The notes beneath the pieces are model-generated. The model was not told where the DNA came from, did not search any database, and was given only the letters and a program-made list of their open reading frames with translations. From Streptomyces fagopyri (GTDB taxonomy: Bacteria > Actinomycetota > Actinomycetes > Streptomycetales > Streptomycetaceae), in NCBI RefSeq assembly GCF_009498275.1, contig NZ_CP045643.1, forward strand, positions 6,076,001-6,140,000: DNA of 64,000 nt, in the 5' to 3' direction. The translations under genes and the position numbers were made by a program. Of the stretch, positions 46,111-54,563 are shown piece after piece. The number at the start of each line of letters is the position of its first letter. The stretch's first letter is position 1.

Positions 46111-46221
46111 AGGCTGTCCGGGTCGGTTCTGGCCACCGCGGCCGGATGCGGTCTGTGCCCCTGTGGCCGTGACGCCGGGGTCGGCGGAGGCCTCTGCGGG
46201 TGTGCGGAAGGCGTCGACGCC

Positions 46222-47025
46222 TCAGCACGTATCGGCCGACCCGGTCGTCCGGGATGTCTTGGCCCCGCTCTGGGGCTTGGTGGCGTGGACGACGGCGGAG
46301 TGCATGCCGTCGGCCACTGAGTGGGTGGGGGTGATCCCGACGTCCATGAACCCCGCCGCCTCGAGGCCTTCCCGGTACTCGGTGAAGGACAGGGCGCCCG
46401 CGACGCAACCGACGTGGTCGCCGCGCCCGGCGCGCTGGGCGGGGGTGAGGGTGTCGTCCGCGACCACGTCCGAGACGCCGATGCGGCCGCCGGGCGTCAG
46501 GACACGGAACGTCTCGGCGAACACCGCCGCCTTGTCTGTCGACAGGTTGATCACGCAGTTGGAGATCACCACGTCGATGCTGCCCGCGGGGAGCGGGATG
46601 GCCTCGATGGTGCCCTTGAGGAACTCGACGTTCGTCGCGCCCGCCTTCTTGGCGTTGGCGAGGGCGAGTTGGAGCATCTCGTCAGTCATGTCGAGGCCGT
46701 AGGCCCTCCCCGCGGGGCCGACGCGGCGGGCGGAGAGCAGGACGTCGATGCCGCCACCCGAGCCGAGGTCGAGGACGCGTTCGCCTTCGCGGAGATCGGC
46801 CACGGCGGTCGGGTTGCCGCAGCCCAGTGAGGCGGCGACGGCTCCGGCGGGCAGGGCGTCGCGCTCGTCGGCCGCGTAGAGGGTGGCGCCGAAGTGCTCC
46901 TCCACCTCGCCCGGATGCGGCCCGCGACACGCGGTGCCGCCCTCGGTGACCTTCACGGCCGCGGCGGCGTACCGCCGGCGGACGGTCTCGCGCAGAGTCT
47001 CAGCGGGCTGCTCACTCATCGTCAC
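46222..47025 (-). CDS. arsM: Arsenite S-adenosylmethionine methyltransferase
   Basis: The 267-aa protein has the SAM motif [20 protein letters not shown] (about residues 84-103), GLDMTDEML and the ArsM-type cysteines in [16 protein letters not shown] and [10 protein letters not shown]. ArsM methylates As(III) to volatile or less toxic species. Three conserved cysteines are seen, fitting the As(III)-binding set. It is divergent from arsR and lies in the cassette between repeat copies C and D. Confidence 0.88.
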   Translation of the reverse strand: MTMSEQPAETLRETVRRRYAAAAVKVTEGGTACRGPHPGEVEEHFGATLYAADERDALPAGAVAASLGCGNPTAVADLREGERVLDLGSGGGIDVLLSARRVGPAGRAYGLDMTDEMLQLALANAKKAGATNVEFLKGTIEAIPLPAGSIDVVISNCVINLSTDKAAVFAETFRVLTPGGRIGVSDVVADDTLTPAQRAGRGDHVGCVAGALSFTEYREGLEAAGFMDVGITPTHSVADGMHSAVVHATKPQSGAKTSRTTGSADTC

Positions 47026-47067
47026 TCACTCCTGGATGACGGGGCACGGCAGGTCCTGGAAGAGCTT

Positions 47068-47120
47068 GTATTGATGTTTGTTGATGCAACCTTGCGCCTT
47101 GGATCGAAAAACGTCAACAT
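47068..47120. promoter_or_regulatory. ArsR operator/promoter region
   Basis: TTGATG repeats (ttgatgtttgttgatgcaac, 47071-47090) and a gtcaa box at 47113 lie between the divergent arsM and arsR starts. Direct/inverted TTGA-type motifs are typical of ArsR sites. A CATAGA hexamer 8 bp before the arsR ATG would give a nearly leaderless mRNA. Confidence 0.4.
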
Positions 47121-47126
47121 AGACGC

Positions 47127-47504
47127 ATGTCGAAACAAAGACTTGAGGTGACGGGCCAGGAGGTGGACGGCGCCTGCTGTCAGGGGCTGGCCTCGGCCCC
47201 GCTGTCCGCGGATCGGGCCGTCGAACTGGCGAAGGTGTTCAAGGCGCTGGGTGACCCGGTGCGCCTGCGGCTGCTCTCGATGGTCGCCTCGCGGGAGGGC
47301 GGCGAGGTGTGCGTCTGCGAGCTGACGCCCGCGTTCGAGTTGTCGCAACCGACGATCTCCCACCATCTCAAGCTGCTCCGGCAGGCCGGACTCATCGACT
47401 GTGAGCGGAGGGGGACCTGGGTCTACTACTGGGTGCTCCCCGGCGTACTGGACCGGCTGGGCGCGTTCCTGACCACCCCTGAGCCCGTGGGGGTGACCGT
47501 GTGA
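47127..47504 (+). CDS. arsR: ArsR-family arsenic-responsive repressor
   Basis: The ATG at 47127 gives 125 aa. A winged helix (FKALGDPVRLRLLSMV, FELSQPTISHHLKLLRQAGLIDCERRG, about residues 33-95) contains the metal-site segment VCVCELTP, matching the ELCVCDL As(III)-binding motif. It should release the divergent operator on binding arsenite. The stop overlaps the next gene by 4 bp. Confidence 0.92.
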   Translation: MSKQRLEVTGQEVDGACCQGLASAPLSADRAVELAKVFKALGDPVRLRLLSMVASREGGEVCVCELTPAFELSQPTISHHLKLLRQAGLIDCERRGTWVYYWVLPGVLDRLGAFLTTPEPVGVTV

Positions 47505-48274
47505 GCGCGTCGCTGGGACAGCGTGCCGTGGCCGAGCTGGTGGGGACCGCCGTGCTGGTCGCGGTGGTGGTCGGGTCCGGGATCCAGGCGACGGAGCTGT
47601 CGCGGGACGTCGGCGTGCAGTTGCTCGCGAACTCCCTCGCCACCGTCTTCGGCCTGGCCGTGCTGATCACGCTGTTCGGGCCGGTCTCCGGGGCCCACTT
47701 CAACCCGGTCGTCACCCTGGCCGTCTGGTTCACCGGACGGAAGAACGGTGACGGGATGACCGCACGCGAAGCAGCCGTGTACGTCCTCGCCCACATCGTG
47801 GGCGCGATCGGCGGCGCGGTCCTGGCTGACGCGATGTTCGCCGAACCGCTGGTGAAGTGGTCCACGCACGACCGCTCCGGCGGCCATCTGTGGCTGGGCG
47901 AGATCGTGGCCACCGCCGGGCTGATCCTGCTGGTCCTCGGCCTGGGCCGGACCGGTCGCGCCCACCTCGCATCAGCCGCGGTGGCGTCCTACGTCGGGGC
48001 CGCGTACTGGTTCACGTCCTCGACGTCGTTCGCGAACCCGGCGGTGACCATCGGTCGGGCCTTCACCGACACGTTCGCGGGAATCGCCCCCGCCTCCGTC
48101 GCCCCGTTCATCGCCGCGCAACTGGTCGGTGCCGCTGTCGGCCTGGGGCTGTCGGCGGTGGTGTTCGGCCGAACGGCGCCCGCTGCGACAGGTGCCGTCG
48201 TCCCTCACGGTGGGACCGAACCCGCTCCGTCCGCTCCCCGAGCCCGCCTCTCCGCAGAAAGACACCTGCCATGA
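47501..48274 (+). CDS. Aquaporin (MIP channel) in arsenic operon
   Basis: The GTG at 47501 gives 257 aa with six membrane spans. The two pore half-helices carry HFNPVVTLA (NPV, about residue 68) and FANPAVTIG (NPA, about 180). In Sinorhizobium an aquaporin (AqpS) replaces the arsenite pump and lets arsenite made by ArsC leave down its gradient. The same logic fits here, as no arsB or acr3 is present. It is coupled to arsR and arsC by 4-bp overlaps. Confidence 0.88.
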   Translation: MSASLGQRAVAELVGTAVLVAVVVGSGIQATELSRDVGVQLLANSLATVFGLAVLITLFGPVSGAHFNPVVTLAVWFTGRKNGDGMTAREAAVYVLAHIVGAIGGAVLADAMFAEPLVKWSTHDRSGGHLWLGEIVATAGLILLVLGLGRTGRAHLASAAVASYVGAAYWFTSSTSFANPAVTIGRAFTDTFAGIAPASVAPFIAAQLVGAAVGLGLSAVVFGRTAPAATGAVVPHGGTEPAPSAPRARLSAERHLP

Positions 48275-48681
48275 GCACTGCCACCCCGCGTCCGTCCGTG
48301 CTGTTCGTCTGCGTCCACAACGCCGGGCGGTCCCAGATGGCCGCCGCGTTCCTCACGCACCTCGCGGGCGACAGGGTCGAAGTCCGCTCGGCCGGCTCCG
48401 CTCCCGCCGACACGGTCAATCCGGCGGTCGTCGACGCGATGAGGGAAGTCGGCATCGACATCTCCGCGGAGACCCCGAAGGTGCTGACCGAGGAAACGGT
48501 GCGGGCATCCGACGTCGTGATCACCATGGGGTGCGGTGACACCTGCCCGGTCTTCCCCGGCAAGCGGTACCTCGACTGGCGGCTCGACGACCCGGCGGGG
48601 CAGGGCGTCGACGCGGTGCGGCCGATCCGCGATGAGATCGCACAGCGCATCCGTGGCTTGCTGGCCGATCTGGATGGCTGA
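48271..48681 (+). CDS. arsC: Arsenate reductase, LMW-phosphatase fold
   Basis: The ATG at 48271 gives 136 aa. The P-loop VCVHNAGRSQMA (about residues 12-23) provides the nucleophilic Cys of the CX5R loop. MGCGDTCPVFPGKRYLDWRLDDP carries the resolving-type cysteines seen in actinobacterial ArsC. It reduces arsenate to arsenite, with mycothiol or thioredoxin as the likely reductant. Last gene of the arsR operon. Confidence 0.92.
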   Translation: MSTATPRPSVLFVCVHNAGRSQMAAAFLTHLAGDRVEVRSAGSAPADTVNPAVVDAMREVGIDISAETPKVLTEETVRASDVVITMGCGDTCPVFPGKRYLDWRLDDPAGQGVDAVRPIRDEIAQRIRGLLADLDG

Positions 48682-48718
48682 CCCGGTTGTCGGGCCGTGT
48701 GACGCGGCCCGTGTCCGC

Positions 48719-49072
48719 GGATGGACACCCACGTCCCGTCCGGCCCGACGGGCAGGAAGCTGCCGCTGCCGGTCAAGAACGCGGCGCCGGCTCCCGCTTC
48801 GCGTGGTCACGCGCACCGACGTGAGCGGGGCGCGCGACCGATCGGGTGGTCGAGGCTCTGGCGGGGTGAGCGAGGGGGAGGTGGCGGCTGCGTCGGCTGC
48901 GGTAGGCACGTCGGGCCCTCGCCGCCCCTCCGCGCCGGCGGCGTCCCCGGCGCGGTGTGGGCGGCGCCCTCTCGGACGCCGTTGCCGAGCCGTGGAGCCG
49001 TTGCGGGGATCGTCCAGGAGGCGGAGTGGATCCGAGGGCAGTTCGGCGCCGCCAGGGGGAACCGGGCCCCCA
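48719..49072 (+). repeat. Attachment-type repeat, copy D
   Basis: From ggatggacacccac the segment follows copies A and B through gccggtcaagaacgcggcgcc, the small-ORF region (gcggtaggcacgtcgggccctcgccg) and ggcggagtggatccgagggcag. The small ORF is broken by a stop and a frame change, so the copy is decayed. It closes the arsenic cassette on the right. Confidence 0.7.
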
Positions 49073-49124
49073 CCGTGTGACGCACACCACGGGAACCCGC
49101 CCCGCCGTCTGGACAAGGACTGAC

Positions 49125-49763
49125 GTGGACTACTCATTGCACACCCGGATACGGGCAGGCGACCCGGAGGCGTTCCGCGAGCTCTTCCGTGACCACGCCC
49201 GACTGGTCCACCGGCACGCGGTGCGCGTGACCGGGGACTGGACCGTCGCCGAGGACGTCGTCTCCCTGACCTTCTTGGAGGCGTGGCGGCTGCGCGCCAG
49301 ACTGCGGGACGAGGGCGACAGCCCGCGCCCCTGGCTGATGGGCATCGCAGTGAACGTACTGCGCAACACCACCCGTGCCGCGCGCCGTCATCAGCGGGCC
49401 CTGCAACGTCTGCCGGCCAAGGAGACGGTCCCGGACTTCGCCGACGAACTCGTCGGCCGCATAGCCGATGCCGACCAGTTGGCCGCCGCCCAGCGGGCGC
49501 TGAAGAAGCTGAATCGCAGTGAGCGCGAGGTCTTCACGCTCTGTGTGTGGTCCGGGCTCGGCTACGCGGAGGCGGCGGCAGCACTCGGCATCCCGGTCGG
49601 CACCGTGCGCTCGCGCCTGTCCCGCGCCCGCGGACGGCTGAGCAAGCTGGCCGAGGAAGAACTGAGGAAACGCGGGGAACCACCGTCGGGCGACGGACAA
49701 GTACAGGGCGGCCGCACCTCTGCGGCCCGGTCGCACGAGTCGTACGAGGAGGGGTCCGAATGA
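49125..49763 (+). CDS. ECF-type RNA polymerase sigma factor
   Basis: The GTG at 49125 gives 212 aa. Sigma-2 (AFRELFRDHARLVHRHAVRVTGDWTVAEDVVSLTFLEAW, about residues 12-50) and sigma-4 (REVFTLCVWSGLGYAEAAAALGIPVGTVRSRLSRARG, about 128-170) are present. A Gly/Ser-rich tail follows. The next gene overlaps by 4 bp (ATGA) and encodes a membrane protein of the CU044_5270 type, a common partner of this sigma group that may act as anti-sigma. It lies in the cassette between copies D and E. Confidence 0.85.
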   Translation: MDYSLHTRIRAGDPEAFRELFRDHARLVHRHAVRVTGDWTVAEDVVSLTFLEAWRLRARLRDEGDSPRPWLMGIAVNVLRNTTRAARRHQRALQRLPAKETVPDFADELVGRIADADQLAAAQRALKKLNRSEREVFTLCVWSGLGYAEAAAALGIPVGTVRSRLSRARGRLSKLAEEELRKRGEPPSGDGQVQGGRTSAARSHESYEEGSE

Positions 49764-50824
49764 TCCGCAAGAAGCCGCGGCGCGAGGAGTCGCCGGACTA
49801 CGCGGAGCTGGCGCGTTTGCTGCCGGCACCCGGAGACCCGCACCTGTCGCTCGACCGTCACCTGCTTCTCGAGGAGCACCTGATGAACGAGTTCCGGTCC
49901 ACCGCACCCGCCCCCGCGTCGTCCCGCCGCCCGGCCCGCCGTGTCCTGCTGATCGGTGTCCCGGTCACCGCCGCCGCCCTGGCCGGCGCGTTCGCCTTCA
50001 CCGCGCTGACCAATTCCGCGGGCGGCGACCCGGCCGTGGCCACCCCGCCCCCGGTCGAAGCGCCGGTCGTCCGCATCGAGCCCGGCAGCACCGCCCAACT
50101 GGCCTCCACCGTCGAGCACATCGCCGCCGCCGCGTCGGCCCGCGAGACGCCCGAACCCGGCCCGGGCCAGTACATCTACATCAAGAGCAAGGTCTCCTAC
50201 GTCACCGTCTCGCACACCGACAAAGACGACTCCAAGGCATGGGTCCAGCCCCTGCACATCCGTGAGGTCTGGAGTTCTCCCGACGGCAAGCAGGGCTGGC
50301 TTGACGAGCCCGGCTACCAGCCCAAGGGCGGCAGCACCCTCGACAGCGACGTCGAGCCCAGCTGGGGCGCCGCCTCCTACGACTACCTCAAGACGCTGCC
50401 CACCGACCCGGACGCCCTGCTGAAGAGGATCTACAAGGAGACCAAGGGTCAGGGGAACTCCCCGGACCAGCAGGCATTCACCACGGTCGGCGACCTGCTC
50501 AACGAGGAGATCGCGCCGGCGAAGCTGAACGCGGCGCTGTACCGGGCCGCGGCCAAGATCCCCGGGGTTGTGGTGGTGGAGCATGCCCAGGATGCCGCGG
50601 GTCGCGAGGGCATCGCCCTGGCCCACGTCGACCAGCGGAGCGGCGACCGCACCGAGTGGATCTTCGACCGCGGGACGTACACCTATCTCGGCAGCCGCGC
50701 TGTCCAGGTCAAGCAGGCCGACGGCGTCAAGCCCGGCACGGTCATCAACTGGACCGCCGTGCTGGAGCGGGCCGTTGTGGACGCCCAGAAGCAGCGTCCC
50801 GGCGCGCAAGGCACCCGTGCGTGA
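49760..50824 (+). CDS. CU044_5270-type single-span membrane protein
   Basis: The ATG at 49760, overlapping the sigma factor stop, gives 354 aa. About 60 cytoplasmic residues precede one membrane span (about 60-80, VLLIGVPVTAAALAGAFAFTAL). The large extracellular domain has QYIYIKSKVSYVTVS, REVWSSPDGKQGW and a C-terminal NWTAVLERAVVDAQK. This pattern is that of proteins encoded after ECF sigma factors in actinomycetes. A zinc-finger anti-sigma motif is not seen, so a regulatory role is inferred from coupling only. Confidence 0.7.
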   Translation: MIRKKPRREESPDYAELARLLPAPGDPHLSLDRHLLLEEHLMNEFRSTAPAPASSRRPARRVLLIGVPVTAAALAGAFAFTALTNSAGGDPAVATPPPVEAPVVRIEPGSTAQLASTVEHIAAAASARETPEPGPGQYIYIKSKVSYVTVSHTDKDDSKAWVQPLHIREVWSSPDGKQGWLDEPGYQPKGGSTLDSDVEPSWGAASYDYLKTLPTDPDALLKRIYKETKGQGNSPDQQAFTTVGDLLNEEIAPAKLNAALYRAAAKIPGVVVVEHAQDAAGREGIALAHVDQRSGDRTEWIFDRGTYTYLGSRAVQVKQADGVKPGTVINWTAVLERAVVDAQKQRPGAQGTRA

Positions 50825-51071
50825 GAACGCGATCGCCCCGCTGAGCAGTGCGTGCGGTGCCACGCGATCACATCGAGCGGCGGTTGGTGGCTTGACCTGA
50901 ACACAGGTGAGCTGCCGCGCCCGCTCACCGCGTCGACACCCGCTGGAATTCGACTGGGGTGCTTTTCAGGGGGCCCTTCAAGGGCGATTGCCCGGCCAGG
51001 GGAAAGCCGTGGTCGTCCCCGGGTACTACCAGCCGTACTGGGGGAGTCGGCCCGCCGGAGGACTGCGGCGG
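50825..51071. other. Spacer before copy E
   Basis: No gene is supported. The stretch contains gggcccttcaagggc, a short dyad. Confidence 0.35.
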
Positions 51072-51290
51072 CAGATGGGAACGCGCATGCAAATCGACCC
51101 CACGGAAAGGAAGTTGCTTCCACTGACGGTCAACAGCGGGGCGCCGGCACCTGCTTCGAACGGTCACGTGCACTGAGGCGAGCCTGGACCTCTGTCGGGG
51201 GATCGAGGTGTTGGCAGGAGCGAGGGAGGACGAGGCCGCCGCGGCGTTGGCCGCGGTAGGCACTTCGAACCCTTGCTTCTCCGCGCCGAC
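51072..51290 (+). repeat. Attachment-type repeat, copy E (right end of island)
   Basis: cagatgggaacgcgcatgcaaatcgaccccac continues as ttccactgacggtcaacagcggggcgccggcacctgcttcgaacggtcac, with the following small-ORF region (gaggccgccgcggcgttggccgcggtaggcacttcg). The end of the ORF and the terminator are missing. As the outermost copy, it may be the oldest, originally native, gene end. Confidence 0.65.
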
Positions 51291-51678
51291 GGCCCGGGGC
51301 GCGGCCATGGCTCCGGCGGGGGATCGGCTGGCACCGGGATGGAGGGGGCACCGTTTCCGCCCGCGGGCCCGTAATGGTGTGCACCGGGTGCGTACGTGTG
51401 TGGCCTGAATCACTAACGGGCCTCGTGTGTACAGGGCATGACGTGAATACGGCTTCGGACTTACGTGGAATCAGCCAGTCAGGGCCCGACGCAACATCTG
51501 GTGGCCGCGCGAAAGGGGCACCCCAGATGTGGCGGGCATGCGTCCGGATTCTCCCGTGGCGGTCCTGCCGGGGTGCTCGTCTCGCGAGAGTGAATGCGGC
51601 CGCTCGTGCGTGGCGGACGGGGCGACAGCGGGAAGGTCCTTCCGGAAACCGGACCAGCGACGGGCAGGAAGCATCCCC
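51291..51678. other. Spacer after the island
   Basis: No gene is supported in these 388 bp before the GYD gene. Confidence 0.35.
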
Positions 51679-51999
51679 ATGCCGAAGTTCCTCATCCAGG
51701 CCTCCTACACGCCCGAGGGCGCCGAAGGTCTGCTCAAAGAGGGTGCGAGTGGCCGTCGCGCCGCCGTCGACCGGGTCGTCACCGGCCTCGGTGGCAGCGT
51801 CGAGGTCATGTACTTCGCCTTCGGGGAGGACGACCTCGTGTGCGTCATCGACCTCCCCGATCCGGTGTCCATGGCCGCCGTGAGCCTCACCGTCAAGGCC
51901 AGCGGCGCCCTCCACACCCGTGCCACCCCTCTCCTCACCCTCGACGAGATCGACGAGGCCGCCCGCCGGCAGGTGACCTTCCGCGCTCCCGGCGCGTGA
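51679..51999 (+). CDS. GYD-domain protein
   Basis: The 106-aa protein begins MPKFLIQASYTPEGAEGLLKEG and continues with GGSVEVMYFAFGEDDLVCVIDLPDPVSMAAVSL, matching the small GYD (dimeric ferredoxin-like) fold; the GYD tripeptide itself reads GED here. Such proteins are cytoplasmic and of unknown biochemical role. Confidence 0.75.
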   Translation: MPKFLIQASYTPEGAEGLLKEGASGRRAAVDRVVTGLGGSVEVMYFAFGEDDLVCVIDLPDPVSMAAVSLTVKASGALHTRATPLLTLDEIDEAARRQVTFRAPGA

Positions 52000-52071
52000 G
52001 CGGGAGGACCTGACGCCGCCCGGCGCCCCGTTCCGGGCGGTTCGGTGCTCGGCCGGGGCCGATGGCGGTCA

Positions 52072-52482
52072 TCAGGGCCGGGTGAACCGCAGGTGTCGTC
52101 GTTCGGCCAGTTCCTCCGCGCCGACCACGGTCAGGATCGGCGTGCCCGGAAGCGCGAACATGGTCACCACCAGCTGCGACTGCGCGTCGGGGAGGTTGTT
52201 GCCTCCCTGGTAGTGGATCACGTCGCCGCCGGGTTCGAACACGGCGTCCCCGGCCTTCAGCACCCGGGGCGGTTGCCCCTCCAGCTCGAAGAGGATCTCG
52301 CCCTCGGTCACGTAACCGAAGATCGGCCCGGGGTGACGGTGCGGCGGTGCGCCCGGGTCGCCGGGTGACAGGGTGACGCGGACGGTTCTGGCCTCGGCAC
52401 CGGCCGGGATCCGCGACGCCGCGTCCGGCAGGGTCGCGATCACCTCGACGCCCGGGGGCAGGTGTGCGTGCTCAGCGCTCAT
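52072..52482 (-). CDS. Cupin-domain protein
   Basis: The ATG complementary to 52480-52482, with ggagg upstream, gives 136 aa. Cupin motif 1 is PPHRHPGPIFGYVTEGEILFELEG (about residues 46-69) and motif 2 is GDVIHYQGGN (about 85-94). The His ligands suggest a metal-binding small cupin. The enzyme activity is unknown. Confidence 0.8.
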   Translation of the reverse strand: MSAEHAHLPPGVEVIATLPDAASRIPAGAEARTVRVTLSPGDPGAPPHRHPGPIFGYVTEGEILFELEGQPPRVLKAGDAVFEPGGDVIHYQGGNNLPDAQSQLVVTMFALPGTPILTVVGAEELAERRHLRFTRP

Positions 52483-52969
52483 GTGTTCCTCCAAACAGGG
52501 ACTGTCCGCAGGAACGACAAGACGGCTTCCTCGTTTGTGACAGCCCCACGCGGCGAACCTGCCGGAGCCCCGCCGGAGAGCCGGTGGTGCGAGCGGATCG
52601 GGACGGCCGCGTGCCGGGCGCCACCGTGACCTCCCGCGCACCGCGGAGCCACATCAGTCACATGGAGCCACATCAGTCAGTGGAGTCACAACGCTCGGCG
52701 GAGCCGCGGGGGCGGTCGGCCCGGTCGGGCGCGCCACCCATTCGGCGACGTCCGTGCGACGTGCGTGCGAGGGCTGTGACGCGCCGGGGGCGTCGGCCGG
52801 GCTCGGCGCGGTGAGTCGACGGCGCGGTTCTCGGAGCACCGCCGCCGGCCGCCGCAGGTCGTGACCAGGCCCGCCCGGAGCGTGGAATTCGGGGCGGGCC
52901 ATGGGTCATTGCGGATCGTGCGGTACGCGGGGCGTCTCTCGCCCCGTGGCGCGGCACGCGAGGCTTCGG
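52483..52969. other. Intergenic, no supported gene
   Basis: These 487 bp hold a short direct repeat, gagccacatcagtca, twice at about 52647 and 52663. No coding sequence is convincing. Confidence 0.4.
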
Positions 52970-53044
52970 TCAGCCGCGGCGCAGCATCATGACGACGGCG
53001 ACGATGACGATGATGAGGACGACGGTGCCCAGTCCTATGTACAT
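52970..53044 (-). CDS. 24-aa single-span membrane peptide
   Basis: The ATG complementary to 53042-53044 has a strong RBS (gaaggaaagag) at the right spacing. It encodes a 24-residue peptide, MYIGLGTVVLIIVIVAVVMM and a basic LRRG end. Hydrophobic peptides of this form recur in actinobacterial genomes. It is probably a membrane regulator or stress peptide. Confidence 0.6.
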   Translation of the reverse strand: MYIGLGTVVLIIVIVAVVMMLRRG

Positions 53045-53393
53045 GGGTTTCTCTTTCCTTCTAGGGAGTGGCACCGTTCGGTGCCTCAGGGAGCCGAGTG
53101 CCCCCGTCCGGTCCTTTCAGCCCACCCGGATGTGTCTGTTGCTCCGCTGTGACCCGCTCCCGTACTCCTGACGCGGCGCCCGCCCCGCCCCGGCCCGTCC
53201 GTCACCGGAAGGGCGTCGCGACTGCCGCCGAGCCGGCTCGTTCGGCGCGTTCGGTGAAGTCGGCACCAGGGCCGAGGGGTTGAGCCGTCCACGAGAGCTC
53301 GTACGGGCGGCCGTGGAGGCCGCCGCGGGACGCCGGACCGACCCGGACGCGGTCGCGCGCATCCAGACGCCGGGGTGACGCGTCTCCTTCGGT
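53045..53393. other. Intergenic, no supported gene
   Basis: Apart from the leader of the 24-aa peptide gene and the upstream region of the repeat protein at 53394, nothing is recognised in these 349 bp. Confidence 0.35.
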
Positions 53394-54557
53394 ATGGATC
53401 TGGAGAAGCGGCCCGCCGAGCGACCCGTGCCCCGGGCCGAGGGGTGCCTCACGGTCGCTGTCCGGCTGCCGGTGCGGATCGTCGTGTTCGTGCTCGTGGT
53501 GCCGGTGCGCATGGCGTGGGACGCGCTGGTCGCCGGCGGGCGGCTGCTGCGCGACACCGTGCTGCGGCCGGCGGGACGGGCGCTGCTGTGGGTGGCGTGG
53601 GCGGTGGCCGTGTGGCCGTGGGTGACGCTGTGGCGGTACGTCGTGGTCCCGGCCGGCCGGATCCTGGGGTGGTTCGGATACGTGCTGCTGGTGGTCCCCG
53701 CCGTCCAGCTGTACGACCGGGTGCTCACCCCCCTGGGGCACGCGGTCGCGTGGGCCGCGCGGGGGACCGGCGCCGCGCTCGCCCGGGTGCTCCGGGGTGT
53801 TCTCGCCGGGCTCGGCCGGGTGTACGTGTGGGTGCTGGTGCCCGTGGGACGTGTGCTCGCACGGCTGCTCAAGGGTGCCGGGACCGGCCTCGCGGCTGTC
53901 GGGCTCGGGGTGTACAGGACCGTGGTCTGGCTCACGCGGTATCTGATCGTCGTACCGGCGATGTGGCTCTACGAGTGGGTCCTCGCGCCCGCCGGCCGGG
54001 CCGTCGCGTGGACGGCGCGCGGACTCGGACAACTCGTACGGATGATCTTCGTAGGGATCGGTACCGCTCTCCACCGGACACTGTGGGTCCTGCTCGTCCT
54101 GCCCGCGCTCGCGGTGTGGCGCTGGGTGCTGGTGCCGGTGGGACGCGTCCTCGCTGTCGTCGGCCGGGAGGCCGTGGACGCGTTCGCACATGCCTGGCGG
54201 GTGGCCGGGCATCTCTCGCTCGCCGTCGGACGCTTCCTCGCGTGGCTGCTCCGGCGGGCCTTCGTGGAGCCCGCGCGCTGGGCGTACCGGACCGTGCTGA
54301 CCCCGCTCGGGCATGTCGTACAGGACACCGTCCTGCGGCCCGCCGCCGAGGCCGCGCGCGCCGCGGGCCGGATCACCCGGCAGGCCCTGGCCGCCGCCCG
54401 CGAGTCCGCGCGGCAGGCCCGTGCCGACGTCCGCCGGATGCTGTTCGGCACGCCCCGCGAGCCCGAGCCGCTCCGGCCGGCGAAACCCCGCGGGGAACCG
54501 GGAGCCGCCGCTGCACGTACTCTAGGTAGCAGTACGACCGCTCTCACGAAGGACTGA
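53394..54557 (+). CDS. Membrane-associated repeat protein with VLxPxGR motifs
   Basis: The 387-aa protein carries at least eight spaced copies of a motif (R/W/Y)xxVLxPxG(R/H): RDTVLRPAGR, WRYVVVPAGR, YDRVLTPLGH, YVWVLVPVGR, YEWVLAPAGR, WRWVLVPVGR, YRTVLTPLGH and QDTVLRPAAE. They are separated by hydrophobic, Trp-rich helices. The C-terminal 80 residues are Ala/Arg-rich. The regular layout suggests a stack of amphipathic helices at the membrane. No known domain is recognised. It lies directly before the DUF2344 gene. Confidence 0.65.
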   Translation: MDLEKRPAERPVPRAEGCLTVAVRLPVRIVVFVLVVPVRMAWDALVAGGRLLRDTVLRPAGRALLWVAWAVAVWPWVTLWRYVVVPAGRILGWFGYVLLVVPAVQLYDRVLTPLGHAVAWAARGTGAALARVLRGVLAGLGRVYVWVLVPVGRVLARLLKGAGTGLAAVGLGVYRTVVWLTRYLIVVPAMWLYEWVLAPAGRAVAWTARGLGQLVRMIFVGIGTALHRTLWVLLVLPALAVWRWVLVPVGRVLAVVGREAVDAFAHAWRVAGHLSLAVGRFLAWLLRRAFVEPARWAYRTVLTPLGHVVQDTVLRPAAEAARAAGRITRQALAAARESARQARADVRRMLFGTPREPEPLRPAKPRGEPGAAAARTLGSSTTALTKD

Positions 54558-54563
54558 ACGACA

